Shown one piece after another: positions 61,214 through 64,000 of a stretch of 64,000 bases of DNA (within the stretch, counting starts at the first letter, position 1; each line of letters opens with the position of its first letter). The stretch spans positions 4,605,040 to 4,669,039 of the forward strand of contig CAJSYZ010000009.1 of the NCBI GenBank assembly GCA_910574455.1, read 5' to 3'. The DNA is from Trichaptum fuscoviolaceum. Its lineage: Eukaryota > Basidiomycota > Agaricomycetes > Hymenochaetales > Trichaptaceae. Both the position numbers and the translations under genes were made by a program. The notes below the pieces were generated by a model, which was not told the DNA's origin, made no database searches, and saw only the letters and a program-made list of their open reading frames with translations.

Positions 61214-61793
61214 TGTTACGACACAGAGTGGTTCTATGCGTTCTCAGGACCTCGGACAACGTAAATCGGACGATCAGCGGCTATGCGAAGCGGTTCCACA
61301 CTCTGGGAAGCACTTGACAAGTCAATTAAGCTATTCTACACATCAGAAGCACAAATATAACGTCACCTGGGAAGCACTTGACAAGAGGCCAAAAGTGGAG
61401 TGCTTCTCAGGCGACGGGCGCTTTTGGCAAGCGCAGGAGGAACTATACAGTTCCTCCAAGCCACCGTCCGTACGGACCCGTGGTCCGATCCGAATTTGAA
61501 ATACAAATAGAAAGATGAATCAGCATCGCTGGCGCGCCGGGTTTGAACCCAAGCGCACCAAAAGGTGTCCATTAGTGAATAGAATGAAAAGAAACAATAA
61601 TCCCGTGTTGCAGACAGATGCAAAGGTGTACGCGCCGTACGGGCTTCGTACCGAGCGCGTACCGCTGACCGTACGAGACCGTACGAGTGTCTCGTACGAT
61701 GTCAGGAATCGAAAGTAAATAAAAACATCAGTAAATCATAAGTAAACAGAAAATAAAAGAAAACCATAAGTAAATCCGTGGCGATTCCTGACA
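61214..61793 (-). repeat. 5' LTR of Ty3 element 3
   Basis: 580 bp. Two direct copies of TGGGAAGCACTTGACAAG (61303-61320 and 61368-61385, plus strand) flank the self-primer region. Contains GGGTTTGAACCC, a B-box-like palindrome, near 61538. Confidence 0.92.
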
Positions 61794-62428
61794 GTAGCAC
61801 GTCTAAACCATTACATAGACTGGAAACGTGACTGGCCAGAACCGTATCTTCTTTCAAAACTCATCCGGAGCTTCGCATATCCGATCAAGAAGTGCTGGCT
61901 AGTAACGAAGAAGGCTCTTTCCAGCCTTGGTCGTTTTCTCAGGAAGCATATATGCATATCCTATCACAGAGGACATACAGACGGGGACATTGAGTCAATG
62001 GGAAGAGATGGCGAGCAAGATGCCCAAGCACCGAAGGAAACCTCCCCCGTCGAGAAAGCGAGGAGCGAGTTTCGTAGATCTCTGCGGAAGATGTTTAGTG
62101 ATGATGATTGGGTGGAAGCTATCATGTGGGACATTAAGCGATGGGAGGATGGAAGGTAAGGACAACAAGGAAGTACCTGAGCAGCTCGCTTTCTCATTTT
62201 AACTGTCATTCATAGTGAAGAAGATGCCGAGAAGTATCTCAAGAGAGATCTTTGGGGTTACCCAGATCTGTTGAAAAGGTTTTTTGATGACGTACGACCA
62301 GCCTTGGTTGAAGCGCGCAACGACAAAAGTGCCCAAGAAGAGAAGGAGGATCAAGAACGTCGAGAACGGAGGCACATCACCATAAACGCCGATCCTCCAC
62401 ATCCAACTTCCGACAGCGGGGATCAAGA

Positions 62429-62952
62429 CACTGGAAAAATTTCACGCTTTTTCCTTATGTAAAAGTGTAAACAAAAGTTTAACTTTTATTTGGCCTTTTA
62501 ACAGCCGTAAAATTCTGAGAAAAACTTTAAATTTATCTTAACCTTTTGTCTAGTGCAAAATGACAACAAAAGTTAAACCTTTTAGGTCTGTAAAAGAATG
62601 AACAAAAGTAAGGCTTTTTATGACAGAAAAGGCTAAACAAAAGGTTGAGACTTTTCATTTAACAAAATTCAAACTTTTGTCTAAATTAGAGAGTAGTGGA
62701 AAAAAGTTTGAATTTTGTTGAATGAAAAGTCTCAGCCTTTTGTTTATCCTTTTTTGTCATAAAAAAGACTTACTGTTGTTCATTCTTTTACAGACCTAAA
62801 AGGTTTAACTTTTGTTGTCATTTTGCACTAGACAAAAGGTTAAGATAAATTTAAAGTTTTTCTTAGAATTTTACGGCTGTCAAAAGGCCAAATAGAAGTT
62901 TAACTTTTGTTTACACTTTTACATAAGGAAAAAGCGTGAAATTTTTCCAGTG
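62429..62952. mobile_element. 524-bp foldback DNA element in exon 21 of P_E
   Basis: Ends CACTGGAAAAATTTCACGC and its exact inverse. 3-bp duplication AGA (62426-62428, 62953-62955); the joined flanks restore the coding sequence seen in copies B and C. Two arms of nearly 250 bp around a short loop near 62690. AT-rich, no coding. CACTG...CAGTG ends with a 3-bp duplication again suggest a CACTA-like non-autonomous element, a different family from the one at 10993-18712. Confidence 0.85.
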
Positions 62953-63532
62953 AGACATGTATCGCACTGCATCTGCCCCACCCCATCACACTTTAGATTC
63001 CCCAGACATCACGCCTGATTCCCCACATGCGACAGAGATAGAACCCGTCAAGATAGCCAAGTTCAGCCGGAAGACCATCTTCTTCGACCTCCGTTGGCGG
63101 CGGTAGTGATCCCAGAGGAAGCAGACCCTAATGTCCGAGATGAAAACCTGCGAATGGATGCTCTTGATGAAGACGAGAGAGCGTATTTGCATGCCGAAGT
63201 CGAGAAACCTCCGTCTGCTTCAGAAGACTACCGTGAAGGATCACAGAGCAACAAAGAGTCGGGAGAGTGATAATGTAGCTGAATTTAGTCTTGTGCGTAT
63301 AACTGGTCTGCCCGACACAAACACGATGTGCACGGAGCATTGCCTCATTAGCCTTTCTCTCTTGTATAGTTTCTGACATGCAATTAGTATTTGTTCTAAC
63401 CCCGATAAATGTCAACGTACCCAGGAGTGCTTCGATCATAATAAATACCAAAGGATTCCTATATTGCACACGGATATAATCGGTCTCCTATATAAAGGAG
63501 GTACAGATCGTACAAACAGCAGCAGCACCCTA

Positions 63533-64000
63533 CTACAGCCAACCATACCTGCTCACGTAGACTGAAGAACCGACGCGCTGGAGAACGTCAATGCGCTCGG
63601 TAACTGGCGCGTACCGACGCCCTTGCGGATGGACTGCTTCTTCACGATACTCTCCGTGTATCCGGCTAATGTCAGTACTATGTTTAGTACCCATCCCTCC
63701 GACTTGTCCGGCATACAGAGCCCACACACGGCGTGTGCACTCATCAGTTAAAGGTTGGTGTTCAGGGTGGGTGCTAAGTAGCGAGGCTGAACCGTTGTGC
63801 TAACGGGAGCGGGGCAAGTATGGGCGTGGGTCTGGGCCTTTATTACTGAAATTCCGGGAAATGATGGCTCAGGGTACTGTCAGCCAGATAGGATGGGGCA
63901 TATCGTCATCTGCAAGTCAGATCTGATTTTCTTTCGTGGCCCCTACGCCAGTGGAATACTGACTGCGCTCGCCTTCACAGACAATTGGGGATGCTCTTTT
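63533..64000 (-). pseudogene. M-family gene, copy 5 (3' part, cut by window end)
   Basis: Matches the 3' half of copy 4: MTICPILSG block near 63905, VCGLCMPDK near 63720, and TERIDVLQRVGSSVYV before a stop at 63533-63535. Relative to copy 4 there is a stop after LSG and a frame change between the CMPDK block and the C-terminus, so this copy looks damaged. Its 5' part is outside the window. Confidence 0.4.

Larger units (their letters stand above)
55472..61793 (-). mobile_element. Ty3/Gypsy chromovirus, element 3 (minus strand, structurally intact)
   Basis: 580-bp LTRs (55472-56051, 61214-61793). On the minus strand they begin TGTCAGG and end CGTAACA. 5-bp duplication GTAGC (55467-55471, 61794-61798) inside exon 20 of P_E. 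By eye the LTRs differ only by two single-base indels. Gag and pol are open with all catalytic motifs, and primer site, polypurine tract and frameshift heptamer are in place. It is the best candidate here for a transposition-competent copy. Related to element 1 across pol. Strikingly rich in the tetramer GTAC. Confidence 0.95.
52382..63270 (+). pseudogene. P-family membrane protein gene, copy E (two transposon insertions)
   Basis: ATGTCTG at 52382. Exon plan as in copy C, with microexons 53397-53418 (GTAAAA donor) and 54336-54357. The membrane region (from about 54635) is followed by a divergent Trp-rich segment (AWKWIRKAWKWIMD) without the neat VKWIW repeat. Exon 20 is cut by Ty3 element 3 at 55472, resuming at 61799. 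Exon 21 is cut by a foldback element (62429-62952), resuming at 62956. Stop TGA 63268-63270. The first 19 exons look usable, so a truncated membrane protein ending inside the LTR is conceivable. Confidence 0.7.

Noticed and set aside
1..64000. Mating-type homeodomain locus with divergent HD1/HD2 pairs
   Set aside because: The divergent-pair layout is similar, but no homeodomain motif (WFxNxR) is seen and P is a membrane protein.
1..64000. CRISPR arrays, bacterial operons or phage
   Set aside because: Intron-rich genes, LTR retrotransposons and target-site duplications show a eukaryotic nuclear sequence. No spaced direct-repeat array is present; the regular motifs at 32920-33370 are transposon subterminal repeats.

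Overview
The window is nuclear DNA of a filamentous fungus, most likely a basidiomycete. Spliceosomal introns are dense and short (47-74 nt, GT-AG with a few GC-AG), the LTR elements are Tf1/sushi-type Ty3/Gypsy chromoviruses, and one transposon carries a piece of a fungal-type cyclin C gene. There is no bacterial or organellar gene organisation, no rRNA and no convincing tRNA.

The backbone is a tandem array of a divergently transcribed gene pair. I call the plus-strand gene P and the minus-strand gene M. The order is P_A (1-3365, 5' end outside the window), M1 (about 5012-8371), P_B (9086-20850), M2 (21382-24678), P_C (25360-29345), M3 (29877-32739), P_D (36713-49388), M4 (49671-52125), P_E (52382-63270) and M5 (63533 to the window edge). 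M and the following P are head-to-head; P and the following M are tail-to-tail. P_C is complete: 21 exons joined in frame give 968 residues, with an internally duplicated N-terminal module (the two copies share exon sizes and phases, including a 22-nt microexon each), four predicted membrane segments, a tryptophan-rich repeat and a charged tail. I do not recognise the family. P_A is open through 15 exons. P_B, P_D and P_E are broken by transposons. The M copies share conserved exon blocks and introns but several carry stops or frameshifts.

At least seven mobile elements sit in the array. (1) A 1,009-bp foldback element at the exon 14/intron 14 edge of P_B, itself split by Ty3 element 1. (2) Ty3 element 1 (11164-17869), with a stop in RT. 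(3) A 3.3-kb hAT-like element (32886-36211) between M3 and P_D. (4) Ty3 element 2 (37334-43923) in intron 6 of P_D, with a mutated RT catalytic Asp and several frameshifts. (5) A 2-kb TIR element with captured cyclin C pieces (45391-47387) in exon 16 of P_D. (6) Ty3 element 3 (55472-61793, minus strand) in exon 20 of P_E, structurally intact. (7) A 524-bp foldback element (62429-62952) in exon 21 of P_E. Target-site duplications are visible for all.

The most informative signals are: the unrecognised P/M array with ten conserved 22-nt microexons; an 11-12 nt self-priming match between the LTR and the primer-binding site in all three Ty3 elements, with a compensatory change; a shared GGATTTY heptamer in the gag frame just before the gag stop, with pol in the -1 frame, in all three; and capture of cyclin C by a TIR element.
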